From Calliopum simillimum (taxonomy: Eukaryota; Arthropoda; Insecta; Diptera; Lauxaniidae), in assembly GCA_951812925.1 (NCBI GenBank), contig OX638372.1, forward strand, positions 71,193,407 to 71,257,406: a stretch of DNA of 64,000 bases, given 5' to 3'. Under the pieces are notes generated by a model that saw only the letters and a program-made list of their open reading frames with translations, searched no databases and had not been told where the DNA came from. Positions 12,081 to 22,958 of this stretch are shown one piece after another. Both the position numbers and the translations under genes were made by a program. Position 1 is the stretch's first letter. Each line of letters opens with the position of its first letter.

Positions 12081-12676
12081 GTGTGCATCAGATAGTATCG
12101 ACCCCCATACGAAAAAAAAAAGTTCGAATGACCGCTCCCAGTTTGAAAGCTAACATTGGAAAAATTTTAAGGAAAAAAACATTTTTTTTTTAACATTTGA
12201 CATTTCAAAAAGCATGCTAATAAATAAAAAAAATATTGCAGTCTTAGGGGGCGATATTCGTTTTTGAAGCATCATGTTTTCATATTTTGAACTGAGCTTT
12301 TAGATTCGCTATAACTTCTTCAACTTCAACAATTTGAGGAAACTTTGCAGAGATGAATTTTTAATGATTTTTTGTGGGCTTCAATTTTATAAGGTGACCT
12401 TTGCACCTTAGGGTGGTAGAAACTGAGATGATGAGTACAACTAGTCGAAAAAAAATCTGAGATAAATGACTTCTATGACTGAAATGAGACATTTACAACG
12501 ATATACTTGTTGATCGGACGTCAAATGGCGGAGATAAAAGAAAAAAACAAAACCGCATCTAATTTAGAGGCCGAAAAAAAAATGTTTTCTTTCCTTAAAA
12601 TTCTTCCAATGCTAGCTTTCAAACTGGGGGCGGTCATTCGAACTTTTTTTGTGATACTATCTAGTGTGCATGCGTT
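12081..12676. repeat. Inverted repeat of about 600 bp
   Basis: The arm GTGTGCATCAGATAGTATC followed by CCGCTCCCAGTTTGAAAGC at 12081-12190 is mirrored at 12570-12676. The central 380 bp are not paired. The minus and plus frames in this area are consequences of the arms. No target duplication was resolved. Confidence 0.7.
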
Positions 12677-13141
12677 AAAAAGAATCAAAACAAAAGAGTT
12701 AAGAGATTTTTTGAGATCAATTACACACTGAAATTTTTATTTTTGCAGTCTTGCGCGCCTGGTACAATGATTAGGATATAGATAGCGCTTTTTTTTGATG
12801 ATAGATAGATAGCTAATCTAATGTGGGATGAAAGACATCCTTGGTATGTCAAGGCTGAAAAAATATTTGCAAAGAAATGTGCTAATAAATAAAATAAAAA
12901 ATTTTCAAATATAAAAAAATTCAAAGATTTCATTTTCATTCAATACTAGCCCTATAAAAAAAAAAATTCACAGATTAGCCTATTTATAAAAAATTTTAAT
13001 TCCAAGGCTCTTAGCCGATCACGTAATTTTCAGAACTACCAACATTTAATTCCGACAGTTTTTGAGACAAGACGAGACGAAATACGGTGAAGAAAAAGCC
13101 AGGCAGTTTTTAGCAGCAGAAATCGTGGGACAATTACAATT

Positions 13142-15610
13142 GAGGGGGTTAGAAGCAAAGGGGTACAAGTGACAAAAAGTAAATTTTGAGCAAAACACAG
13201 TTAAAGTCAATGTTATTTAGTAAATTCCAGTGTGGGTTAAATATTTAAACTTAACTTGTTTTTGAACCTCTGAAATATCCCCTATCTAACGTGTTTTTGA
13301 AAAATTGTCTAGGCATCACCAATAAAAAGTTATTAATACTTTACTGAAAGCCTACTGCACTTGTACCCCTTTGCTTCTAAACATCTGTAAATAAATTTTC
13401 GTATTTGAACAAAAATATTTTATTTAAATTTAACCTGACATAGAATGTATGTAGGTTTGTTGTTAATGAATTGGATATGATTTATATTTTAGTATGCTTG
13501 TAAGCACCATTCTGGGATAATCTATGGCTTAGTCGCTTATTCGATTTTGTATCCTTTTTTAAAAACTGAATTTGGTTCTTCAAAAGGACTTGCTTTATTT
13601 TTTTTTTTTTTTTTTCTGTGACTAAATTCACGTGAGAAAATAGGTGTAACACATCCAACGCAGTTAAAACAGCCAATTTTCCCCACGTTTGCACTTTGCA
13701 TTGAATCTAAGACTTGTACTTATTTTTTTATTGTCACTTGTCATTAGCCAATACTTCAAATATTGTGCAACTACTTTGGGGTCTTGGTTCTTGGAACTTG
13801 CAAACTGCATTTCTAATCTCCTGTAAAAAAAATTGTGTCCCAAGAAGAGCTTAGCAACTATCTCATCTAAAAAAACAGTCAGTGTTAAGCTTGAAATGAA
13901 AGGCAAGCGCATTTGCAAAAGTTTTTTTGCTAAAAACACTAAACACTTGCTAGGAAAGAAAATCCTACTGTAATAACTTCACCTGAACTACGGGGAAAAC
14001 CTTAACCGGCAAATAAAATTCCAAAATGTCATGTTGATTTTGTTAAACAGCTCATCCAATCTTTTCCGAAATGAACAAACACAATATTTGACACAAAATT
14101 TAAACTTAAGAAAAATGTATGATCCTTATATTGAATTTTGCCTTGAAAAAATCGAAGACCCATTAAAAAAGGAACATTACCGCCAAATATTTAATACGCA
14201 CTTTAATCTACGGTTCAAGCGTTCACATACTGACACCTACGCTACTTGTGATAGTTTAGAAACAAAAATCAAATACAGCGAGGACCAGAAGTAGTCGCTA
14301 ACAGTATAATACAAAAAGAAAAACATTTGTACACAGTAGATTTAGCAAAAAAAATCCAAGGAATTGGCCAAAATCTTAATCAAAAGTGTTTCAACAGCTG
14401 TACATGCAATTTGTTTTGATTTAGAAAAAACACTACCTACACCTGAACAAATATGCAGCAAAATTTTTTATTTGCGCCAATTATGGACATATAATTTTGG
14501 AACACACAATTGAGGCACCCAGCAATCTTCGATGTTTATGTGGCATGAAGGTGAAGCCAATAAAGGATCCCAAGAGATGGGTCATGCCTTTTACGCTACG
14601 TCCTTCAACTTCCACCACTTATTAAGCACTTGATTGAGTATGTTTTTCTTCCTGACGATTGGATTAATACCTATTGTCAAAAAATCCTGTCGAAAATTTT
14701 CAGTGCATAAAATGCAACAAAAAGATTTCCGTTCTATTGACAACATGAACCAAATAGTTTCGGACAAGCAAATTAAGGACATCCGTTAGATGCAGTGGCT
14801 TCATTTTAGGAAAGAAAAACCTTTCACTTTATTTTACAAAAATTCGTTGAAAAAAAACATTCTGTTTCAAAAAATTTACCTAGGTATAAGAAAGTCAGAT
14901 CGTCCATTATCAAAAAATTCGATTGATCTTGATGTGTTACATACCGAATCTTTGCCAATTAAAACCGAAAAATACGAAAATTTTAAAAATTAATCGAGTA
15001 TTTGCTACCAGTTCATCATAGTTTTTATAATTGCCTGAAGCATGAAAAAAGCACACCTAATGAAGATATCGACTCAGATTAGCTAGATGCTATTTCTGCT
15101 TCTACTGCTACCACTTCTATTTACTTCTAATACTAGTTATTTATTTTAAAAATTTGAATAAAATATTTTTCTTCTAATATAAAAAATAATTTTTCAATCG
15201 TTTAGAAGCAAAGGGGTACAAGTACAAAGGCTTTTAGTAAAACACTAATAACTTCTGAGAGAGAACCCTTAGAAAAATTTTGAAAAATACATTTAACAGA
15301 GAATTCTTTAAGGATTCTTAAAATTGGAATAATTCTTTCTTTCTTAGGCTATGTGAGCTGTTATGCACCATTAACTTTACTATTTATTTCCTATATAAAA
15401 AAATTCAAGTCACTTGTACCCCTTTGCTTCTAAACAAAACTGTAGTTGTGTTAATTGGCTTTTCTTAATGGTGCCCTACAGAGGCTTAGGACCTTAAAAG
15501 TTAAATTATTATTTTTTTCTCAAATAGATTAATGCTCGCTCTATATATTTCCGTGCTTAACTCAATTTTTCATAAATTGGCACTTGTACCCCTTTGCTTC
15601 TAACCCCCTC
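13142..15610 (+). mobile_element. 2.47-kb DNA transposon with 4-bp AATT duplication
   Basis: Termini GAGGGGGTTAGAAGCAAAGG with continuation GGTACAAGTG are mirrored at the right end. AATT flanks both ends (13138-13141 and 15611-15614). The 22-bp terminal motif recurs internally in both orientations at 13358, 15202 and 15411, suggesting transposase-binding sites. The interior holds a decayed transposase (separate entry). A 4-bp duplication is reported for Sola-type transposons, among others. That assignment is tentative. Confidence 0.85.
13840..15000 (+). pseudogene. Decayed transposase of the 4-bp-duplication element
   Basis: Blocks in shifting plus-strand frames read in order: VSVKLEMKGKRICKSFFAK (about 13873-13932), SPELRGKP with HVDFVKQLIQSFP, LRKMYDPYIEFCLEK then YRQIFNTHFNLRFKRSHTDT (14100-14240), ICFDLEKTLPTPE then LRQLWTYNFG (14400-14510), and MFMWHEGEANKGSQEMG (14530-14585). 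This order matches a widespread arthropod transposase group that I know only as uncharacterised proteins. Stops and frame changes show it is inactive. The open frame at 14031-14294 is the best preserved piece. Confidence 0.75.
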
Positions 15611-15774
15611 AATTAAAGTCGTTTCTTCATTTTCTTTAAAGTAACGAAATAAAAATCGTACACTTAATCCTTGCAATTGTCCAAGTAAAGTTAAAAGGAC
15701 ATTTAAAATTTAAAAGTAATAAATCACTAAAAACAATTTAAAAATTTTTTTAAATTGCAACTGCGCGAAATTTA

Positions 15775-17005
15775 TACACACTGGGCCTCAATAAGTAACA
15801 AGTGCGAGTTTAATCTCAACGGAAACTGAATACGTACATTTTTCAATATATTATTGATTCCTGATGAAAAATTCGTTGGATTCAAAATCCTATCTGTTCC
15901 TTTTGCAAAGTTATGCTTTTTTTTTTCATTTACACACACATTTTTCACTTCCGCATAAAGAAGAAATGTATATATGCATATGTATTAGACCTATCGTTAA
16001 AACTGAAAATGAAAAAACCTTGCTCCCAGGGGCTAAAAAGTTTCCTATTGGTGTAAGTTTCAATCATAAAAATTTTGGTTCCGATCGGAAAATATTTGAC
16101 CGTGCCGCAAGGCCGTTGAAGGTCGGAAAAACGCTATTTATGTATATGGAAAAATGGGGCCTTAATCGCAAGAATCAGTCCTATCTTTGAAACTATTTGA
16201 GATAAGTGAATGAGATTTAGTATGTGTAGGAACAATGCTTAAGTTATTTGCATCCAATAAAAAAATGGGCGATGCCACGCCTCCTCGACCCGAAATTCTT
16301 GTATCTCTGGAAATATTGGACTCAGGGGAATGAGACTCGCTACATATGTAATTGGCGCTGGGAAAAAAATTTTTAATAAAAAATGGGCGGGGTCACGCCC
16401 CCTCCTTCTAAAAAAATCAAATTTGTCATATCTCTGAAACTATTTGACACATATGAATAAGATTTGATTTCAGGTAATGTGAAGTGAACAGGATATGGCA
16501 CTGTAAAAATGTTAAAGCAATTTAAGGTACTTAGTTGATATAGAAGCCGTAATTTTTTCTGTTCTTATTTTGGTCTCCTAAGAATTGACACCATGCAAAA
16601 AAAAATGTTGTCCCGATCGGAAGATATTTGACCGTGGCACCAGGCCGTTAAAGGTCGGAAAAACGCTATTTATATGAAAATAAGGAAACAATCAATCCCA
16701 TCTTTGGAAATATTTTACATAGGAGGATAAGATTTAGTACATATATGAACAATACTTGAGTAAATAGTATCCAATAAAAAAACGGGCAGTGCCACGCCCC
16801 CTCCTACCAAAATTTTTGGTATCCCTGAAAATATTTGAAAATATGTGTGCGTAAATGAAAAAAAAAAGCATAACTTTGCAAAAGGAACAGATAGGATTTT
16901 GAATCCAACGAATTTTTCATCAGGAATCAATAAAATATCGACGTACGTATTCAGTTTCCCTTGAGATTAAACTCGCACCTGTTACTTATTGAGGCCCAGT
17001 GTGTA
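15775..17005. mobile_element. TIR element with long termini and internal duplication
   Basis: The left end TACACACTGGGCCTCAATAA is mirrored at the right end and the arms pair for about 165 bp, including a TTCGTTGGATTCAAAATCC segment. TA at both borders fits a Tc1/mariner-type target. The interior contains a direct duplication (separate entry) and the phrases GATGCCACGCCTCC and GGTCACGCCCCCTCC. There is no transposase. Confidence 0.8.
16074..16830 (+). repeat. Direct duplication of about 240 bp
   Basis: The segment from about 16074 to 16315 (CCGATCGGAAAATATTTGAC, then GGTCGGAAAAACGCTATTTA) is repeated at about 16612 to 16830 with moderate divergence. The copies are separated by roughly 300 bp within the same TIR element. 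Confidence 0.75.
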
Positions 17006-17137
17006 TATACGCGAGATCGAGTGAATAAAAATACAAATAGAAAAAGATTTTATTAACTAAAATTGAAATAATAAAAGTTCATCACGCAAGCTAAAGACCC
17101 GAAAATGACGTAGTGGCGAAACAAATTTATACATATA

Positions 17138-18103
17138 CTGCCGTCCTAAGCAAAAATGCCGTAACTCCAATTTTCCAAAAAAATGAGTTTATAGCGTTTT
17201 TTGGGTCATCACGGTTCTGTCCGTCAACCCACAAGAACAGGTTGCATTATACCTTTATTTTCCCTATAAAATCAACTACGACTTTTGTCGTAACTACCAG
17301 CCGTACACATTTTACAATTCAAGAATACCGTATCTCCACATGCTAAGCAAAAACACCGCAACTCCATAAAAATGTATGTAGTTTCATACATTTTTAAAAT
17401 CATTTCGTTTCCCTTAATCATTTCAAAAACAAACAAATTTTCTTTAAGACACATCTCATGCGCGTAAGAAGTATCGATTGTGGCCTCTGGACAAGTCAGT
17501 CACTAAAATTTTCTCTAAGATCTATTTTAGAGTATGGTTCCACAGAGGACAACTGTAGCAGCTCAGATGAATAAATCTGTGATTCAAGTTGGAATTCACA
17601 ACTTAAGGAAATTCAAACCCACATGGTGGACAACGAATCAGATCAAATCCCTCTTACAGAAAAAGGAACTGTGCGTAAGCGGAAATATTACAAAGACACT
17701 GCAGAACAACGGAAAAGAGCTTGCCAGGAAGAAAAAACCAGTAGACACAAAATTGGTCTTGGTCACCAAAAGACAAGAGTGTTTCTTCGGATTTACTCTT
17801 TCATCACAGTAAATTTAATCAAAAGTTGTCTTTACGGCATTTTTGATTTGTATCAGCTTCGTTAGAAGTAGTGCGATGCAAAACATATTACCGTAACTCC
17901 ATTTTCGACTGAAATTTACGCAATTGGATATTTTTACTATTGCCATCATGTAGAGCGTGAAAAATTCTCTAGGAATGAGGAATAAAAATTAGTTTTCCTT
18001 AAAGCTAAAACCGTTGAGGAAACGAAACAGCAAGAAACAGAAAAATTAATTTTACAGAAATAAAAATTTATTGGAGTTACGGCATTCTTTCTTAGGACGG
18101 CAG
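17138..18103 (+). mobile_element. CTGCCGTCC element, copy 1 (966 bp)
   Basis: Terminal inverted repeats CTGCCGTCCTAAGC followed by GCCGTAACTCCAA are mirrored at the right end. TATA flanks both sides (17134-17137 and 18104-18107). A second copy at 41552-42522 is nearly identical over its whole length, including two overlapping reading frames with KRKYYKDTAEQRKRACQEE-like and LCVSGNITKTLQNNGKELARK-like peptides. The basic, coiled peptide might be the N-terminus of a transposase left in a deletion derivative. That is inference; no catalytic domain is present. Confidence 0.88.
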
Positions 18104-18110
18104 TATACAT

Positions 18111-19592
18111 TAGGGTGGGCCAATTTCAAAACTGATCTCGGCTACCCCTCTATGTGAAAGTGCATTCAATTCTATGAATATTTGCCCAAGGAACTATACC
18201 TCTGCGTTCAACTTTAGTTCGGCGCATTTTTGATCGAAATTTTACCTTTTATTAATATTTTTTTTTATTTTCATACTAAATTTTAAAAATTTTTATAAAG
18301 ACGAAAGTAATGTCATTATATGATTTGGCTGCTATTCTGTCAGTAATTAATTAAATTGGGTTCTGTTTACATAAAAAGTTTACTTGATGGTGTCGAATTG
18401 ATGCTATATATTTAAAAAAGTGATATGGGTCAAATAGCCGATTATTATGACCGACTTTCAAAATAAACGATTCATATTTTTGGATGAATTTTTTCAAACA
18501 AAACACCTAGGCTGAAAGTTCATTCAATTCTATGAATATTTGCCCAAGGAACAATACCTCTACGTTCAACTTTAGTTGTTCAAAATTCCTATAGAGACAA
18601 AAGTAATATCATAATATGTTTTGGCTGGTATTCTGTCAGTAGTCAATTAACTTAAGTTCTGTTTTTACAAAAAGCTTACCTGATAGCGTGGAATCGATGA
18701 TATTTATTTAGAAAAATTATATCGGTCAAATAACCGATTTCAAAATAAACGAGTCATATTTTTACATGGATTTTTTCAATCGAAACACCAACCCAAGTAT
18801 TTTTGGATGCTAGGATGCCGAATCTGACACTCATTTTTTTCCAGGGCAACATCTAGTGGCAGTTTTAGGAAATAAATTAGCCGCTTTTTTTATTTTTACA
18901 GAACAAAATACCAAAAATCCATGTAAAAATATGAATCGTTTATTTTGAAATCGGTTATTTGACCGATATAATTTTTTGGAAAAAATATAATCAATTCCAC
19001 GCTATCAAGTAAACTTTTCGTAAAAAAAACACCCAATTTTATTGATTACTGACAGAATACCAGCCAAAACATATTATGATATTACTTTTGTCTCTATAAG
19101 AATTTTGAAATTTAAGCATAAAAATAAATATTAAACGCAAGGAAAAATTTTCAATCGAAAATGCGCCGAACTAAAGTTGAACGTAGGGGTATGGTTCCTT
19201 GGGCAAATATTCATAGAATTGAATGAACTTTCAGCCTAGGTTGGTGTTTTGTTTGAAAAAATTCATCCAAAAATATGAATCGTTTATTTTGAAAGTCGGT
19301 CATAATAATCAGATATTTGACCCATATCACTTTTTTATATATACATATAGCATCAATTCCACACCAATTGAATTGATTACTGACAGAATACCAGCCAAAT
19401 CATATAATGACATTACTTTTGTCTTTATAAAAATTTAGTATGAAAATAAAAAAATATTAACAAAAGGTAAAATTTTCGATCAAAAATGCGCCGAACTAAA
19501 ATTGGGCAAATATTCATAGAATTGAATGAACTTTCACATAGGGGGGTAGCCGAGGTCGATAAAATTTCGTCCATACAATTTGGCCCACCCTA
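18111..19592. mobile_element. Nested palindromic element with TAGGGTGGGCC termini
   Basis: TAGGGTGGGCCAATTT at the left is mirrored by TTGGCCCACCCTA at the right, with TA at the borders. The arms pair through AATTCTATGAATATTTGCCC and ACTTTAGTTCGGCGCATTTT. A second, inner inverted pair carries the AGTAATATCATAATATG and TTACCTGATAGCGTGGAATC core. The same core occurs in the MITEs at 4211 and 11391. The left border lies only a few bases from the CTGCCGTCC element. Confidence 0.85.
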
Positions 19593-19820
19593 ATTTAGAT
19601 ATGTATGTTCCAATGTGAAGCAAAGAAAAAAAAAAAAGAAATAAAAAACAAAATTTAATTTTCGGACGTAAAAATAACAAAAAAAAGTGGAACAAAAAAC
19701 ATATAATTGTTATTCGCAGTTAAATTATTCGTTATGAGATGCAGCTGAAGAGGAGTCATGTGTAAGATGCAAAAAACAAGAATCCTGACCGAGACGAGAC
19801 ATGAAAGGTTCCTGTATTTT

Positions 19821-20595
19821 TATACCCTACACCCAGGGTATATTCACTTAGTCATTCCGTTTGTAACGCAGAGAAGGAAGCGTGGCAGATATGGAAAAGT
19901 ATATATATTCTTGATCAGCGTCACCTCCTGAGTCAATATAGCCATGTCCGTCTATCTGGCTGGCTGTGTGTGGAAATACATTTTTTGGAAAACTAAGCAA
20001 GATAATTCAATGAAATTTGGTACACAGCCTTTGTCGTCAAAGTTAGCTCGGGGGATTGAAAATGAGGGAAATCGGTCAACGACCACGCCTACCACCCATA
20101 CAAAAAAAATCTTCAAAATGCAAAATTTGGAGCATTTTTCACAACAATGCAACCAAAATACACATAAATACTACGAATTGTAAGCGCAAGCTCTGAGCAA
20201 AAACTGGTCGAATTCGGACAAGAAGGCGTGGCACCTCACATATAAGCAAAAGCTTCAAAACGCTGTATTGAAAGCTTTTTTTGAGATAATCGAACTAAAT
20301 TTGACTCAAATACTGAGAACTATAAATGCAAGCTTTAAGCAAAAACTGGATGAAATCGGACAAGAGGGCGTGGCTCCTCCCGTATAAGTAAAATCTTCAA
20401 AACGCTATTCTGAAAACATTTTTTCAGATAATCCAACCAAATTTCACTCAAATACTGAGAACTATAAATGCAAACTCTCAGAAAAAACTGGGTGAATTCG
20501 GAGGGCGTGGCACCTCCCATATAAACAAAATTTTCAAAATACTGCTGTGTAGGGTATTTAATGTTTGGCCAGGTCAAAGGTAACACCCTTACTAG
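19821..20595 (+). mobile_element. mini-me/DINE-like element, complete copy B
   Basis: The 5' end TATACCCTACACCCAGGGTA is followed by GTAACGCAGAGAAGGAAGCG, then AAGTATATATATTC, a conserved core with GATCAGCGTCACCTCCTGAG, and a CCGTCTATCTGGCTGGCTG stretch. Then come units with GCGTGGCACCTC, a TGTAGGGTATTT block, the palindrome-like GGCCAGGTCAAAGG and CTAG|T. The (TA)n, core, GTCY order matches mini-me elements, and the end matches Helitrons. It is the reference copy for the family in this window. Confidence 0.85.
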
Positions 20596-20599
20596 TTTT

Positions 20600-21070
20600 C
20601 CTTGATTAAGTAGTACCAGCTTAACGGCTTTATTTTAAAAGATTTATTTCTTTTGTATATTTTCTATTAAAATTAAATTAAAAATGTTGTCAAATTAATT
20701 AAAAATTATAAAAGTTAGTTAGGATACTTATGTTAAATTAAAAAAGGATGTAGTAAAAAAAAAATAAAGATTTAAGTGATAAAAAAATGCGTAGTCAAAA
20801 CTTTTCGTTAATTATATCCGTATGAATAGTGTAAAGTTATTGTAGTTAATCTTTTTTTAATAATAAGATTAAAAATTTTTTTGTTTGAAAACCCCCATTA
20901 TCTGTTAAGAGAACTCTTTCGAGGTAGGGTTGTTTTTTTTAAAGAACAAGGAAATTTCAAAATTAAATTATATATTATTTTTTTTTTAAAAAACAGCCAC
21001 AAATGGTAAAAATTCAGTTGTGTAGGTTGATGTATTTTTTTTTTTTTTTTTTTGAATTCGTTAAAAAAAT
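20600..21070. other. AT-rich spacer, no gene seen
   Basis: Low-complexity A/T sequence with T runs near 20930-20990 and 21036-21053. No reading frame, repeat partner or RNA gene is apparent. Confidence 0.5.
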
Positions 21071-21399
21071 TACCTATACAGGCATGTCGTAGAATCCAAT
21101 CTGTATCGGAATCGGATTTGAATCCGACAAAAAATTTGACAAGGTGTCGTGCATTCCGATTTTGTCGATTTCATGTTCGAATCGGATTTGTTATTGGTTT
21201 TGGGTATCGCAGAAACCGATTTTATCGATTTACTTCTCGGAAATAAAACGACGAGCTCATTGCTATCGTTTTTCTAAAGTTTATTATGACGGTTATTTTA
21301 ATTAGCATTTAAAAGAAGAAAATCTATTTATTTAAGAATAAAATATTTGAAGGCAACGCAACAGTAAAATTTTATTAAATGTTATGAAAAATTATCCAG

Positions 21400-21890
21400 A
21401 TATTGCCAAGGGCTTTGCCATGCGCTATTACTTCTCAGTCAGCAGGTACATATGGTATACCAAACCATATTCTGATTTAGAAATTTTGTGATTTTCTTTT
21501 CTATAAATTTGCTTTGTTCCTACCCCTTCTCCATACAAGTAGCTGTCTCGGTAGCTTCTTAAAATCTGCCTTGACGTGTGTTTCATCGTTCATTATGAAA
21601 CAGTCAAATTTAGTCAGGAAGGCTTGCTTTTGAGTCGGAACGATCTGGTACTTTTTGAATGAAATATGCTTTTACAGCAATATCTCGTACTGAAGTGTCG
21701 GAATACTGCTTGAAGAGTTGCTTCACTTTTTTCCTCAACTGTCCGGCTAAACCAGATTTCTTTTTTTTGCATGATAAGTAGACTCCTTTTGTTATACAAA
21801 ACAACCCTTTGGGTAGTGCTTTTTGATGCACCATTTCATTTTTTGGTGTGCTTTTTTTGAACCAATAAAAATGCTGCAACCCAAAGCTCC
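21400..21890 (-). pseudogene. Tc1/mariner-like transposase relict
   Basis: The minus strand reads KKVKQLFKQYSDTSVRDIAV (a helix-turn-helix-like block with YFIQKV after it), then in a shifted frame CFIMNDETHVKADFKKLP, resembling the first catalytic aspartate block (MDDETYVKADF) of a Tc1-like group, then an IPYVPAD fragment after LVWRRGRNKA. Stops interrupt it and the C-terminal half is lost. A relict of the same group lies at about 48900-49920. Confidence 0.78.
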
Positions 21891-21924
21891 TTTCTTTTTT
21901 TATATTTTAGTGAATAAAAAACAA

Positions 21925-22554
21925 CTAGTAAGGGTTAACTTTTGGCCTGGCCAAAACTGCAATATTTTTAAAATTTTGCTTGTATGGGAGGTGCCACGCC
22001 CTCTTGTCTGAGTTCACCCAGTTTTTGCTCAGAGCTTGCATTTATATTCCTTAGTGTCTGAGTCAAATTTGGTTTGATTATCTCAAAAAACGCTTTTAGT
22101 AAAACGTTTTGAAACTTTTGCTTATATGGGAGGTGCCACGCCCTTTCGTCCAAATTCGCCAAGTTTTTTCTCAGAGCTTGCGCTTTTGATTCGTAGTATT
22201 TATGTGCATTTTGGTTGCATTGGCGTAAAAACTACTCCTAAAGTTTCATTTTGAATATATTTTTTATATGGGCGGTAGGCGTGTCCATTGACTGATTTTG
22301 CTCATTTTCAATCCCCCGAGCTAACTTTGACGGTGGAGGCAGTGTACCAAATTTCATTGAATTATCTTGCTCAGTTTTCCCAAAAAATGTATTTCCACAC
22401 ACAGCCGTTAACCAGCCAGACAGACGGACATAGCTATATCGACTCAGGAGATGACGCTGATCAAGAATATATATACTTTTCTATATCTGCCACGCCTCTT
22501 TCTCTGCGTTACAAACGGAAGGACAAAGTGAATATACCCTGGGTGTAGGGTATA
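21925..22554 (-). mobile_element. mini-me/DINE-like element, copy C (reverse)
   Basis: Read on the minus strand it opens TATACCCTACACCCAGGGTA, contains the core with GTCATCTCCTGAGTCGATAT, the GTCCGTCTGTCTGG repeats and three GGGCGTGGCACCTCCCAT units, and closes with TTTGGCCAGGCCAAAAG and CTAG|T. The GTAGGGTATTTAATG block present in copies A and B is missing here. It is inserted in the Tc1-like element. Confidence 0.85.
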
Positions 22555-22958
22555 AAAATGTCTTACATTTAATGGTAAAACTAAACAAAGCGACACCAAT
22601 TGCTTTAAATTTTATTTTAGACGTTCAATCTAAATTTTTTAAAATTTTTATTCAGTTGTTTTTCGACAGTTTATTTCACAAACAGCTGATTCGAATATCG
22701 GTTTTACTTCTGTTCTAAAAATTGAAATCCAATCGGATTTCACGACACCATTTCAAATCGATATCGATTTCCAATTCCGAGAAAAAGAAAACCGAGTCGG
22801 ATTCTGGGACATGCCTGATAATTTCTAGCTTTTGTATTTAATTTATATTTAAGTATTACCATTAAATACATATTTTTTTTTTAGGTTAGTGTATAATTAG
22901 TTTGTTCTTACATTTTTTTTTTTTTTTTTTTTGCTTTGGTAAAGTTTATCTTGTTAAT

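Larger units (their letters stand above)
21079..22817. mobile_element. Tc1/mariner-like element with CAGGCATGTC ends, interrupted by copy C
   Basis: CAGGCATGTCGTAGAATCC at the left is mirrored by GGATTCTGGGACATGCCTG at the right. Subterminal GAATCGGATTT/CCGATTTTATCGATTT motifs recur on both sides. The element carries a decayed transposase on the minus strand and is interrupted by a reverse-oriented mini-me-like copy at 21925-22554. Confidence 0.82.

Noticed and set aside
12507..12731. 74-codon frame as a gene
   Set aside because: Most of it is the right arm of the 12081-12676 inverted repeat.
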